A DNA stretch of 64,000 bases. It comes from Lantana camara (taxonomy: Eukaryota > Streptophyta > Magnoliopsida > Lamiales > Verbenaceae). The notes beneath the pieces are model-generated. The model saw only the letters and a program-made list of their open reading frames with translations, searched no databases and was not told the origin of the DNA. Location of the stretch: the NCBI GenBank assembly GCA_037501455.1, contig CM074858.1, positions 100,908,001-100,972,000 of the forward strand. Direction: 5' to 3'. This document shows, piece by piece, positions 1 through 11,424 of the stretch; within the stretch, counting starts at the first letter, position 1, and each line of letters starts with the position of its first letter. Both the position numbers and the translations under genes were made by a program.

Positions 1-35
1 ATGATGTGTTTGTAACCTGATCTCCATGTAATAGA

Positions 36-1610
36 CTAGATGAAATTGAAGGAAATTGACTTAGGAGAGCTTCCAATTTCTTGTTCAGCGTGCTTGTTTT
101 CTCTTGCAAGCAATTTTTCTCTCTCTCTCGATTATATTCTTCTTTCATTTCCTTCATCTCATCTTTTTGTTTATCGAACTCATTCCTAAGCTTTTGTAAT
201 TCCTCTTGATCTTTGGATAAAAACCTGTCATCACTTGACACAGTGTTAGGACGAGTTTTTTTGATGGCATTACCTCTTCCTACACATCTAATGTGACCGT
301 GCTTGTCTTTCCCAAATGCTGTGAAGAAAAGTTCATCTTTGAACTCTTTTGTTCTTTCTTCTTCTGGCTTCTTTGAATATTCTCTGATTAGTTGAGCCTG
401 CAAAGTTTAAAATGTATACTATTAAAAGAAAATAATTATTAAAGATGATCAATTTAAGCACGAGTCACTTATTTACATGCACGTCTGATGTTGTATTATC
501 ATCATCAATCCCTTTTCCTCGAGAGCGTGATTCTATCCACACGTCAAATGGAGAGGGGTCTCTCACTCCTTGTGCAACAATCTAAAATTCATTGAAATAG
601 AAAATTAATGTAATCACTCATTTAACAAATTGCAATCCTTAAAAGTGGGGATATATCCTACCTCCTCCTCTAAAATAGAAAATGGTGTTCGTCCAGTTCG
701 GTGAAGACATTCTTTCTTTAAGACATTTTGTGCATTTTGCTTTGCAACCTCCTGCAATTTATGTCACATTAAAATAAAAAATGATGAATGATTTTGTACC
801 CAATAAATGAATAACCCATCAACTTGTTAGAGTCATGTGGATGTACTCTGGGGCTGCCACTATTTTGGATGCATAAGACCTGGTAATAAAATGAAATTAG
901 CGATCGATCAACATATAAATGATGTCATTATGGATAACTTGAACAATTTTTTTTTTGTTTTGGTTCTGAAACCTTTTGTACTCATGATCCAAGTCTGATT
1001 GTTGGCAGCCTAATCATCATAATTTCACAATCAGCAGTAAAATTAACGAATTCGAATATATTAGTATCTGCACTTTAGGATTTTTCCAATATGTGACCAT
1101 TTCCCACCATTGATCTACTTGTATTCTTTCATCACTAGGTGGTGTCTTAGGAAACACTTCACTATCTTTGTATGGCAAGAAGTACTTTGATTTGACATAA
1201 CTCTTCCATTTTCTCCAAATGTCAGCAACTGTACTCATCACAACACTCTTTGCTTCGGGAGGTAATCCAGTATTAGTCTAAGTATTTAACAAATTGAAAA
1301 TACAAAATGTTACAATTTTATTGGCATATATTGTAAATGGATGTATGCAACAAACCTTGTCTAACCTCAACTTCATCCCAAATCATATCTCTGTTATGTT
1401 CTGGTATATCAACGAAAGCCCTACAAGTTAATGGCAACCTAACCCCTATACGGGCCAAACATCCAAGAGCGGTGACAAATTTATGATAGTCATCTTCAGC
1501 CACATTTCCATTTCTATCAAGGAAAACTCGAAGCAGTTTTCCTATGTCCCATTCTTTAGGAAATCTTGCTGTACCTCTCCCCGTTTTAGCTTGAGCATTT
1601 TCAGAAAATT
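36..1610 (-). CDS. TNP1-like CACTA accessory protein (Transposase_24 / Ptta-En/Spm family), exon remnants
   Basis: Minus-strand coding blocks separated by probable introns resemble the plant Ptta/En-Spm family (Transposase_24), the second protein of CACTA elements, thought to bind subterminal repeats. In order of translation they are: about 1610-1350 (GRGTARFPKEWD..., then LGCLARIGVRLPLTCRAF and FVDIPEHNRDMIWDEVE), about 1262-1065 (DIWRKWKSYVKSKYF, QWWEMVTYWKNPKVQ), a short block near 1000-967, about 752-660 (NAQNVLKKECLHRTGRTPF), about 580-480 (GVRDPSPFDVWIESRSRG) and about 405-36. The last block ends in a charged Glu/Lys/Arg-rich stretch likely to form a coiled coil and stops with TAG at 36-38. 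Exon borders are approximate and no start codon was fixed; coding may begin further up toward 2000. I saw no internal stop in the blocks read. Whether the protein is functional is unknown. Confidence 0.7.
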
Positions 1611-2302
1611 CACATAAAATGGTAAAATTTGTGTCATTTCATAGGTGGATTAAAAGGAAAACATCCCTATTTGTTACATAAACAAAAGCATTACCTTTTT
1701 CTAAACTGTTTGGAGTTGTTAGTGCTGGACTTGACTTCACTTGAAGTTGTGTTTGGCTCAAGTTCTCTTGAATTTGTACATCTGATCTATTTTGACCTAC
1801 AAAATAACAAAATCAGTGGAAATGTAGAATCACTATCTATTAAGTAAATGTTCCTACCTATAAGTAAACTCGCGGGGGAACAAAGATCATTTTCAACATG
1901 TTCTTGTGTGCTGCTCCTTTTCTTTCCCAGGTTGATACCTTCAACAAATCAAATAAAACTTCCTTAGAAATAAATATTAAAACTAAAAATACTAAATTTG
2001 AATATTACCATCGTTTTCTCTCTCTAATGTGTGGACCAAAGTTGCATTATATTGCCTCTTCTTTGAATTGGTCATATCTGCACATACTACGAAAAGAATC
2101 ATGTCATTGAAATAGTATGTTATATAACATCGATCGAATGAAAGACATGATGACAGAAAATATTGTAGCAGTTACTTTCATTATAATATGAGATTAAATT
2201 TCTAAATACAAAATATTGAAGATGCTTGACATTCTATGTTTCATCTTCTTCCATCGGTGCATTTCCTTCATCAACAAGAACTCCTTCAACTCCCTCTCGC
2301 AC
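1611..2302. other. Spacer between the two CACTA genes
   Basis: Between the start of the TNP1-like blocks and the tnp2 stop codon I see AT-rich sequence with no domain on either strand. It is presumably intron, or 5' sequence of the TNP1-like gene plus the 3' UTR of tnp2. The open frames on the plus strand here look accidental. Confidence 0.5.
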
Positions 2303-5300
2303 CTAATAAGAATCCTCACTTGAACTCATATTATTTTCATCTAATTGCACACATGTATGAGCATCAACTTCCATTGCAGAGTATACATCATAATTATCTC
2401 TTCTTGACATTGATACCACCACATTCCAATCGGGTTCCAATGGATCAGCAATATACCAAACTTGTTGTGCTTGACTTGCTAATATAAAAGGCTCATCGGT
2501 AGACAAGTTCTTAACATACATCAATTTATCAAAATTTGCAAGTGTAAACTTGAACTCATCTTCTTTCACACCCTTTTCATTGTCGACCCAATCACACTTA
2601 AATATCAAAAACTTGATATCTCTTGTGTATTCAATCTCCAATATATCTGTCAATATCCCATAATAAGTGACTTGTCTAGAGCATGGCCTTAAATCTTTTG
2701 CACTTGCAAAACTTAATGTTTTTGCACTTACACTTACTCCACTACATTGAGTTTTCTTGTTGGCATCAAAACTCTTCACACGGTATCGACAGCTTTTAAT
2801 AATGCAAGCATTATAGCTTTTTGCATGGTCTATTGGCCCATCAGCTAGTGCACTTAGTTCATTGGAAAGCTGTGGATCAGAATCTTCCCTCAAAGTTTGC
2901 ACCTATTATCAACTCACAATGGTTACATATTTCAGATCAGATAATAATTTTTTAGTTAGTAAAAATAATTAAAGTAGCTTACATGAGATTTGAACCATTT
3001 GTGAAAAGTTTCACTATGAATGCACTGAACTTCCATCGGATTTGCTCGTGGTTTTTCCTTTCGAATGAGTAATTCATGCTTCCTAATAAAAGAAAATGAG
3101 TGAGCTACAAGAAACTTTATGTTGGTAAATTAAAAAGTATGGCTGAAGAAAAAACTTACTCTCGGAATGGTGCTATTATATCAGAATTCCCTAGCACATA
3201 TCTATGTATTGTAAGCAATGTAACTCGATCAATGATAAATCTTTTTCCTTCATATAAAGCACGACCCATTCCATCCTCATTATCATAGTTGCGAGGTAGT
3301 CGATTTTCTTTGGTTTCAACATCATTAAGATATCTAGAACAAAAAGTCATGCACTCTTCCATCAAGTACCCCTTACAAATTGAGCCTTCTGGATGTGCTC
3401 GATTGCGCACATACTTCTTTAATGTACCCAAATACCTAATGGAAAATGAGTAATTTAACAATTGTTAATTGTCTAATACGTAGTAAACAAAGTAATAATA
3501 ATTACCTCTCAATAGGGTACATCCATCGAAATTGAACAGGTCTAGCTAGTAATGCCTCTTCGGCCAAGTGTATGGGCAAGTGTTCCATTATGTCAAAGAA
3601 TGCTGGAGGGAAGATCTTCTCTAAATGACAAAGTGTGAGGGCAATACGATCTTGAATTTTTTCCAGATCAGATGAAGTGTTCACTTTAGAGCATATTGTA
3701 CGAAAAAAATTACTCAACTCAATGAACACATTAACAACATTCTTGGGTAATGCTCTACGGAGGGCAATTGGAAGTATTTGCTGCATAAGAACGTGATTAT
3801 CATGACTTTTCATACCCCAAATAGTTTGTTTTTCCACATTAACGTGACGAGATATGTTAGATGCATACCCATCAGGAGGTCTTAAGCTTTTCAACACCCT
3901 ACAAAATGTACTCTTCTCTGCATTGCTCATAGTAGTAGATGTAGCAGGTAGGTAGAATCCTCCAGAAGACCGTGGAATTGGATGCAAAGGTTGTCTGATA
4001 TTCATCTTTTGTAGATCTTTCCTCGCATTCAAGTTGTCTTTTGTCTTCCCTTTCACTCCCAACAATGTGAAAATTATGTTGTCACAAACGTTCTTCTCTA
4101 TATGCATGACATCAAGATTATGTCGAACAAGGTTCCCTGCCCAATATGGAAGCTCAAAAAATATACGTCTCTTCTTCCAAATTGTTTTTGGAATTTCACA
4201 ATTTTTCCTCTTTCTTGAACCTTTTTTCTCATTGTCCATCCTCACCTTCATATCTTCTTTCTTGTATGTTGTTGGTATGCCCTCTAATTCTTGTAGTAAC
4301 TTTGTTTCTGAAGGTGGTACAGGTTTGTGCCCAAATTCAATTGTTCCATCAAAAGAAATTTTATACCTACGAAGAGAATGGCCCGTTAGTAAAAAGCGAC
4401 GATGACCACAATAGCAAAATTTATGACCATTATACAAATATTCAGATCTGGTATCCCTTCCGCAATTTGGGCAAGCAAACTCCCCTTTTGTACTCCACCC
4501 AGAAATGATACTATGTCCTGGAAAGTCACTAATTGTCCACAATAGTGCTGCATACATTTGAAAGAGTTGATTGTTTGTTGCATCAAAAGTCTGGACTCCA
4601 ATATCCCATAACTCTTTTAAATCTTCAACTAGAAGTTGGAGAGGTACATCAATATTGTTCCCTGGCCCCTTTGGCCCATCAATTAGAGTTGACAGTATGA
4701 GAGAAGGTTGTTTCATACATAGCCAAGGAGGCAAGTTATAAACAATCAACATGATTGGCCAAACACTATAGCTGACATTCATGTTTCCAAAGGAATTGAA
4801 CCCATCTGTTGCTAACCCAAGTCTTACATTTCGAATGTCTGACTTAAAGTTTGGAAACCTTTCATCGAAGCTTTTCCATGCAATGCTATCAGCTGGATGC
4901 CTATATACTCCATCATTTATGCGCTTCTCCTCATGCCATTTCATATGAGAGGCAGTCATCGATGACATAAACAAGTTTTGCAATCGTGGCTTCAAAGGAA
5001 AATACCTCACTCATTTGTTTGCTTTACTTTTAGATTGATCTTTATACCTAGATTCACCACATATTTCACACTTATCTAACTTGCTATCTTTCCCCCTAAA
5101 CAACATACAACTGTTAGGATATATATCAATTGTCTCATAGGTAAAACCAAGTTCAGTTGTTATTTTATTGGCTTCATAATAGTTGGCTGGTAGATTTACA
5201 CCATCAGGGAAAGAGTCTCTCAATAATTCAAGGAGTAAGTCAAAGGACTTGTTAGACCAACATGATAGTGTTTTAATCTGCATTAAACGAGCAAGAAAAC

Positions 5301-5755
5301 TAAGTTTCGTTTGCTTTCCACATCCAGGGAACAACTCAGTTTCGGCATCAGCTAATAACTTCAAGAACTTTTTTGTTTCTGCATTAGCTTCAGGTAACTC
5401 ATGTAAGTTAGTTTGACTATTGTTGCTATCATTTGCATCATCACGATGAATTCCCATTGACTCGTGTACCATACCAATAAGATCATCACCTAAATTTGAA
5501 TAATGGGTAGATTCACCATTTTCTGTTGTGGGAAGTGGCACATAAAGTTCACCATGACAAGTCCAATTTCTATATCGGGTGTTAAAACCATCCCTAATGC
5601 AATGTAACATCACATCTTCACGACTCTTATAGAGTCGGTTTTTACATTTTATACAAGGACAACAAACTTTGGACCCAATTTCTTTACTCATGAATGCGAA
5701 ATCCAGGAAACTCTCAACTCCAGAAATGTAATCATTACATAGGCGATCGGAAAAA
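2303..5755 (-). pseudogene. tnp2: CACTA transposase, tnp2 type, four exons with one in-frame stop
   Basis: This is the catalytic transposase of the CACTA element. Exon 1 (about 5755-3506) has the transposase-associated domain (YISGVESFLDFAF, then CPCIKCKNRLY and HCIRDGF) and the Tnp2 core (GLATDGFNSFGNMN, PGNNIDVPLQLL, CPNCGRDTRS, HNLDVMHIEKNVCDNI), ending in the DUF4218 start. Exon 2 (3435-3160) and exon 3 (3082-2983) continue DUF4218. Exon 4 (2902-2303) is DUF4216 with an acidic C-terminus. The introns at 3505-3436, 3159-3083 and 2982-2903 all have GT-AG ends and keep the frame. One TGA at 5013-5011, just before the conserved YFPLKPRL, breaks exon 1; a C-to-T change in an Arg codon would explain it. 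Coding continues in frame above the ATG at 5691 to about 5755, so the true start is probably in an upstream exon I could not place. Confidence 0.88.
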
Positions 5756-8700
5756 TCAATTCAAACTCTTACTTTCTTATTTACAACCTTTTATTTACTT
5801 GTTTTCATCATATATTGTAAAGTACATATCAAGGATTAGCAATGGGTCTGCACAAAAGAAAGTTAAAACTAGATTTGTAATCCAATCGCCAAAATTTCGG
5901 CAGGTTTTAGCATATATTCTGAAGCAAATTATTAGTCAAGCATTGCTGCACAGAAAGCAAGAAGTGATAAGAAAGCAGAATGCGTAGAAAAAGAGTGGGA
6001 GTGAAATGAGAACAAACAAATTGGAATAAAATTAGTATACTGAATAAGATCTATACATGTATTTACCATTGATTTTCAATTCTTTATATAATAGGAATTC
6101 TTGAATGCAATTATAGTTTCTTGGATCAATTACTGGACAAGTGATCTCTACAAAATTCAATATGCTTAATCTCTCATGCTTATTTCAGTTGCATTTCACA
6201 TATACCAACAGTAGGTTGCATGGTTTATGATATAGAACAAAATGAAACATAATATCATAACATAATACTCTACCCAAATGTGGGACTACTGGATTGTTCA
6301 AATTTCAATTTAGAACAATAGAAACCTCCTATGTAATTAGGGGAAGATGGGAAGTTTTAGTAATATGTAAAACTATTGGGGAAGTTTGTGTGAGTATGAA
6401 AAAATCTGATGCTACGTCTTTGTTGTGGTTTCGAGTTCCTTGGCTTGTGTTCTAATGGTAACCACAGGAAGAAAGCGTCCAAATTCCCTATTGATTCCTG
6501 ACCTCAAAATTCGAAAGAAATTAGATCTACATTGCAAATGTTTTCCCATAGCTCATAAAATATGTCATTGGACAATAACGGATGACCAATTGTTCACAAA
6601 CAAACTAAGATCGTACTTAATACAAATAAAATAAGTATTTCACAATCCTAATCATGCCACAATAACATCATTCCAGTTTGCCAACAAACTATATTTCCAT
6701 GATAACGGTTCTCATGAGCACTGAATTTTCACTTAAGACAAAAGGGGTATCCATCCCAAATTCATCGCTTACCAATTGGCACTTGCAACAGCTAGATAGA
6801 CAAAGATCGCATTTTCCCTTGCGTGATCGGTATCGCTATTTATCGGGTTCCAGCACCGAAAGCTTATAGTACCGTCTACTGCACTGAGACAGCCCTGCAA
6901 TGTACATATAAACCTTATGAGCAACTGTTGTATCTCAAACTGTGGGTTGCTGATATAAATTCTAGATTTCTGTGGGTTTTTTTCCAATCAAATCCAGACA
7001 CCAAGTAATAAACGTAACTGAACGAGATCTACGGAAAAAAAAAAAGCATCAAACTCCCCAAACAACATTATCATATGAAGACATCTCTCATGTCGAAAGC
7101 ATCAACTATAATTTTCTCTCGCTTGAACAATACTCGAACCTTTTCTACCAAAACTGAAATCTTAACGATGAAAAATGAACTGAAGTCTAAATATATCACA
7201 TAAGCCTTGTCCCGTTAAAGATAATTGTTTGGTGCCTTTTAATTATTTACTAAATTAATATATATAGGTAATAGAAATATTCAGAAATAACTTCTTGGAA
7301 TTGAAATAACTGCCCAAAGTAGCTCTTCATTTTTATTTTTTGTGATTTTCGTAGGTAAATATCCATAACTGATCCTATTTTTGCTAGCACACATGATCAT
7401 AGTTCCAGAATTCAGAAACCAAAATAGAACAAAAATCTAAATTTTGAAACTTCCCCTGAAATTTAAAGTTACTTCAAAAATGATGAAAAAATGACAGAAA
7501 AGAATTGAAATTTACAAGAGGCCCTTGAAACCAAGAGAGCTGAAATTCAATGAAAACGGAAACAAGAACAAGGTTGGTAACTCCTCTTTTTGGTAAAAGA
7601 AAAAATAAATTTAAGAACAGCCCACAAAGACAAAACCAACAAAAAAGTGTTCTTTTTTATGTACTTTTCAGCCTAAAAACCAAAGCTTCAATTCAAATAG
7701 ACAAAAGATTAATCACTTGGGCCTTTCATCAAGAGCCAACGATTCAACATTTCACTTCACATTTACGAAACAAATATCAATCACAAAAAAGAATGCATAT
7801 ATAGAGTCCCATAAACAGCTCCATCAATAATCACATATACGAAACAAATATCAATCACAATAAGAGAAAGCAAAAATATCAATTGATGATGCAAAATGAA
7901 AATTTTGAAGATAAACAAAATGGAAGTGGAGAACCCAGCGCCCGATTCCGAATTGGGGCTGAACTAAAGGAGTTCACTCCTGGTGCAGTATTTAAGCCTC
8001 AAGGTAATGTTTACACAGAAGCTTCTCCCCCTGCAAATTCAGGATACATCATTCGAGTTCCATCATACTTTAATAAACTGAGTTTAAGTAATTAAATATA
8101 CCAAAAATTCCGTCCGAAAAGGCTAACTCTTTCAGAAGAAAAGTGTGAGCTACAATGCTTGACCTCGTTTCCTCCGTCCTGATGCTCAGGTGAACATAAA
8201 CCTGTACGCATCGAATAAAGTGAACACAATGCTTATCAAAGTAAGAATCGAAGAAGATGAAGCGAAAACTGCATAAAGCTCAATGGAACGGTAGAAATCG
8301 CTGAAAATCGCGATATAAAGAAACCCAGATTGATAAATTATGAAAAATAATCAAAATTCATAGGGTACCTTGTTTCCTATACCCGCAAAGCTCCAAAAAT
8401 CCTGATTGAGATCTAAAAATCCTGATTTTGGAAAAATATCTCTATTTCTTAACTTCAAACTCGCAGGTGAAACGCGCAGCTGAAGACCCAAAACTCCATC
8501 TCGAAGCAGCACCAATGTCGTCTTGAAAAGTGAAGAGAAGTTCGAAGCCGCCGTTGTCGGAACAGCACCTTAGTTCGAAGATTTCTGAGTTTTCTTGGAG
8601 AAGACCTTGAAAATCGTGGACTGAAATGGAAGGAAGAGTCTGCTCTTTTTTTTGGGAAAGAAAACCCTCTTGTCGAAGGAGAGAGAGAGCTTTGACAGGA

Positions 8701-8800
8701 ACAATATGTTGTGGGAAAAATTGGAGGGAAGGAAAAGTAATTGGAGCCAAAAGTATACGAGACAATTTCCCCTGAATTCTAATTTTCAATCTTAAAAACA
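5756..8800 (-). other. CACTA 5' region, no recognisable gene
   Basis: About 3 kb lies between the first recognisable transposase codon and the terminal repeat. It is AT-rich and should hold the element's promoter, the 5' UTR and perhaps a first intron and exon. A 119-codon minus-strand frame (8801-8442) sits next to the subterminal repeats, where a leader exon would be expected, but it matches no family I know. Short plus-strand frames at 5694-8095 show no domain. I see no captured host gene. Confidence 0.5.
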
Positions 8801-8802
8801 TT

Positions 8803-8976
8803 AAACGACGTCGTTTTCATTGATTATTTTCTACGATTTAATTTACGTAGTAAAAGTTTGTCTAATTTGGTAATTATTTATTACGGTAATTTTCTTGTAG
8901 TAAATAATTATTTTTTACTACGCCACATATGGCGTAGTAAAAATTTTTGTAGTGAAAGCCACTTTTTCTTGTAGTG
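8803..8976 (-). repeat. CACTA terminal inverted repeat and subterminal repeat block
   Basis: The TIR occupies about 8950-8976. Inside it are repeated GTAGTAAA/GTAGTGAA units on both strands (near 8846, 8896, 8916, 8934, 8950), a hairpin with 13-bp arms (TTTTACTACGCCA at 8913-8925, loop CATA, TGGCGTAGTAAAA at 8930-8942), and a perfect palindrome AAACGACGTCGTTT at 8803-8816. In En/Spm, short subterminal repeats of this kind are binding sites for the TNPA-type protein. The same role is inferred here. Confidence 0.75.
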
Positions 8977-9639
8977 ATTATAGGGTGAAACAAGGTGACT
9001 AAAAAGAAGAGAGAATGAGAAATAGGTATTAGAGAAGCCAAAAAAAAAAATAGCGATGTTCGCTAAAATAGGATGGGGAATGCTCAACAAGAAGACAACG
9101 CTGCGGAGTTAGATATATAAGAAAATATATTTAAAATAGGGGGGAAGGGATATTCTTGAAAGTAAGTCTCAACTTTTGGCTTCTCGACCATGAAAGAGGA
9201 TTGTTAGAAGTATTTGGTTCGGTAAACCATTTTACAAATATTGGAAGATTGGAAACGGTGATGGGGTGTCTTTATAGAATGATAGATGGTTATCACAAGG
9301 AAAACTAACCGACATATTGAAAGATAACATTTATGAGGAGAATAAAGTTTTTATGACATATGATCTCATTGGAATATATAAAAAATAGAACATAGCTAAG
9401 CTGAAAATAAAAGGAGACGAAAATTAAATATAAATAATATAAAGTATGGTGAAACTAATGGTAATTCCTCCAATAAAATAACCTATAATCTACTTTATGG
9501 TATCGAATGAGATATGCGAGAAAATACTATAAACAAATTTAGAAATTATCTTGCCCTTAAAAGTTCAAGATTTTCTTGTGACTTTATTGCCAGCATGACT
9601 GCTTGCACACGAATGCATTGAAGTATGACTGAAAATTTA

Positions 9640-10337
9640 GGGAAACCGATATATGTACATGTTGATGTACAAGACATGAAGATGTGGATCACGTGTTGAG
9701 AAGCTATCCGCTTGCATTTCAGGTGTGGAACAAGATTGTTGATATGTAGACTGTTCGAAATCTTCGTGACTTGTAAGGTTCGAAATGGCTCGAAGAGAGC
9801 TTTTAACAACAAAGTTCAGAGCAACATGTTACCAGAAGGTCCTGGGTAGATTCTCTTGATCTCAACGCTCTACAATCTTTGAAAAATACGAAACTGATGA
9901 AGCTACTAGAATATTATGAAGTCTAGAAATATCATTCTTCACCACATAAAAGAGTTACCTGAGTCCTTGGTACTAATTAGTGAGGACAAAAAACATAGGC
10001 AAAAGAAAATATGCGTTGAGTTGCCTTGGAATAAACGTGAGAAGGGATGGGTAAAACAAGATTTAGATGAAAGTTTTATAGCCACATCAGCAATGCTTCG
10101 ACTAGGAGCATCATTCAAGATGACGGTGGAAGATGGGTGATAAGATACTCTATAAATTTTGGTAGAGTTTCAACAAAAGTGATGAAGTTATTAGGCTTAC
10201 GTGAAGGATTAAAGCTAGCTTGGGAGAGATGCATTATGAAGATTAATATGGAGATTGATTCGGAGACGGTGGTGAAATGTATAATAAAGAAGGATTATAA
10301 AGAGCACCCCATGAAAAATTTAATATTTGATTGCTGA
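9640..10337 (+). pseudogene. LINE ORF2 C-terminal relic: zf-RVT and RNase H-like domain, copy 1
   Basis: The plus strand encodes a decayed zinc-binding reverse-transcriptase tail (zf-RVT) around 9640-9760 and, from 9916, an RNase H-like domain of the RVT_3 type found at the end of plant L1-type LINEs. Recognisable pieces are GWVKQDLDESF (first Asp region), RYSINFGRVSTKVMKLLGLREGLKLAWE (Glu region) and MEIDSETVVKCI (second Asp region). The frame shifts near 10137, so the domain lies in two overlapping frames, and stops are frequent upstream. Endonuclease and reverse transcriptase are absent, removed by the CACTA border at 8976. The second copy at 18700-19400 has the same domain with different lesions. 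Confidence 0.72.
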
Positions 10338-11047
10338 AATTTACTCCTCAAGCTCTAGGAAGCTCAGATTCAGCATATCCTGATAGGAAGAAATATTATG
10401 GTGGATAAATTAGTGAGGATAGACCACAAGGTTCGAAATGGTTACTGAGTCTAGGATGGTCTACCAACGGACTTGAATAATTCTTAACTTGAGGCTACTA
10501 TTCCTCTGTTGGTTTACAAAAAATCCAATACATTAACATACAAATGTGAAGAGGGTGATTCTTACAGAAAATGCAATAACCTTTACATATTGAGTTATGG
10601 CAAAGAAACATTTCAAAACTTTATTTAAAAATCAAAGATAAATCACAAATTATATTAATGAAAACTAAATTATAGAAAGAATAAAGTACATATAATTAAC
10701 ATAGTATTTTATATGATCTTTTACATTTTTTAATTTAAATTTTATATATGTCTTTTCATATACATTATCCATTTTAAATATTTTATTATTATACAGTAAC
10801 ATAATTTCAAATATATATTTTGATTGTTTCTTTATGAATCGAATATTTTTCTAATTTAAATTTTTACTTATTAGATATGGTTTGAAAGCAAAATTTCAAA
10901 TAAAATGTTTTGTATGTGTAGTTTTACAAAACCAAATTGATTCATTAAAAATTTTATTATATTTATTTAATTAAATTAGATACTTTTAATAAATTAATTT
11001 ACTCAATAAACATAATAATTAAACTGATCGAAATAAACTGAATGATA

Positions 11048-11075
11048 AATGTGCAACGTATGTTGATTTTGCTAG
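11048..11075 (+). other. Degenerate Helitron-type 3' terminus
   Basis: AATGTGC-AAC-GTATGTT can still pair through wobble pairs. It is followed after exactly 11 nt by the end of CTAG (11072-11075). The intact version at 20668-20695 has the same loop and spacing. Confidence 0.45.
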
Positions 11076-11121
11076 AAATCCAACATATAAAAAATACAAA
11101 CTTTTAAAGTGCATCAATAAG

Positions 11122-11424
11122 TGTAACGCCCGAGCGCGAGACGTCACATCCCCCGCACCATGACCCGACCCGTATACGAAATGGATTTCCATACACGTGC
11201 CGAATCATAGCGAACGGAGACATACACACTCGCTAAGCCAGGCGGGACTAACCTATAACTTAAACCCCAACAACAATCAAAGTAACAACAGAGCGATATA
11301 AAAGCGGAAGCAATCATTCATATATTATATATTGAGCTAAATGCTCTAGGTACCAACATGTAATTCATATATTGAGCTATACGCTCTATGTACCAATATT
11401 TCATGTACGATACATATAGGTACC
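11122..11424 (-). repeat. Truncated 3' LTR of gypsy element 1
   Basis: Only the terminal 303 bp of the LTR is left. It matches 14545-14847 with one difference (g/t near 11309 versus 14732). At GGTACC the LTR sequence runs directly into the end of the RNase H domain. Confidence 0.92.

Larger units (their letters stand above)
1..8976 (-). mobile_element. CACTA (En/Spm) DNA transposon, partial, 5' end at 8976
   Basis: The segment carries both usual CACTA genes on the minus strand, tnp2 upstream and a TNP1-like gene downstream. It stops on the right at a terminal inverted repeat whose minus-strand reading starts CACTACAAGAAAAAGTGGC (8976 leftwards). CACTA elements start with CACTA and make 3-bp target duplications; the next bases, ATT (8977-8979), would be one copy. 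The opposite end is not visible and must lie left of position 1. The element abuts, and probably interrupts, the LINE/Helitron-like segment that starts at 8977. Confidence 0.88.
8977..11075 (+). mobile_element. Helitron-like segment carrying LINE sequence, copy 1
   Basis: This segment is related over most of its length to 18160-20140. Both contain the same decayed LINE zinc-finger/RNase H region followed by an AT-rich tail. The 3' end has the form of a Helitron terminus: a weak hairpin (11048-11064) and, 11 nt further on, CTAG (11072-11075). The spacing is identical in copy 2. The left part is cut off by the CACTA element. I could not find a 5' TC end or any Rep/helicase sequence, so this would be a non-autonomous Helitron with a captured LINE fragment, or a LINE relic that happens to share this tail. 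Confidence 0.5.

Noticed and set aside
4034..4508. Plus-strand frames of about 120 codons within tnp2
   Set aside because: They are antisense shadows of the well-supported tnp2 exon 1.
8442..8801. 119-codon minus-strand frame near the CACTA terminus
   Set aside because: It could be a leader exon by position, but it has no recognisable motif. It is mentioned under the 5' region only and not called as a gene.
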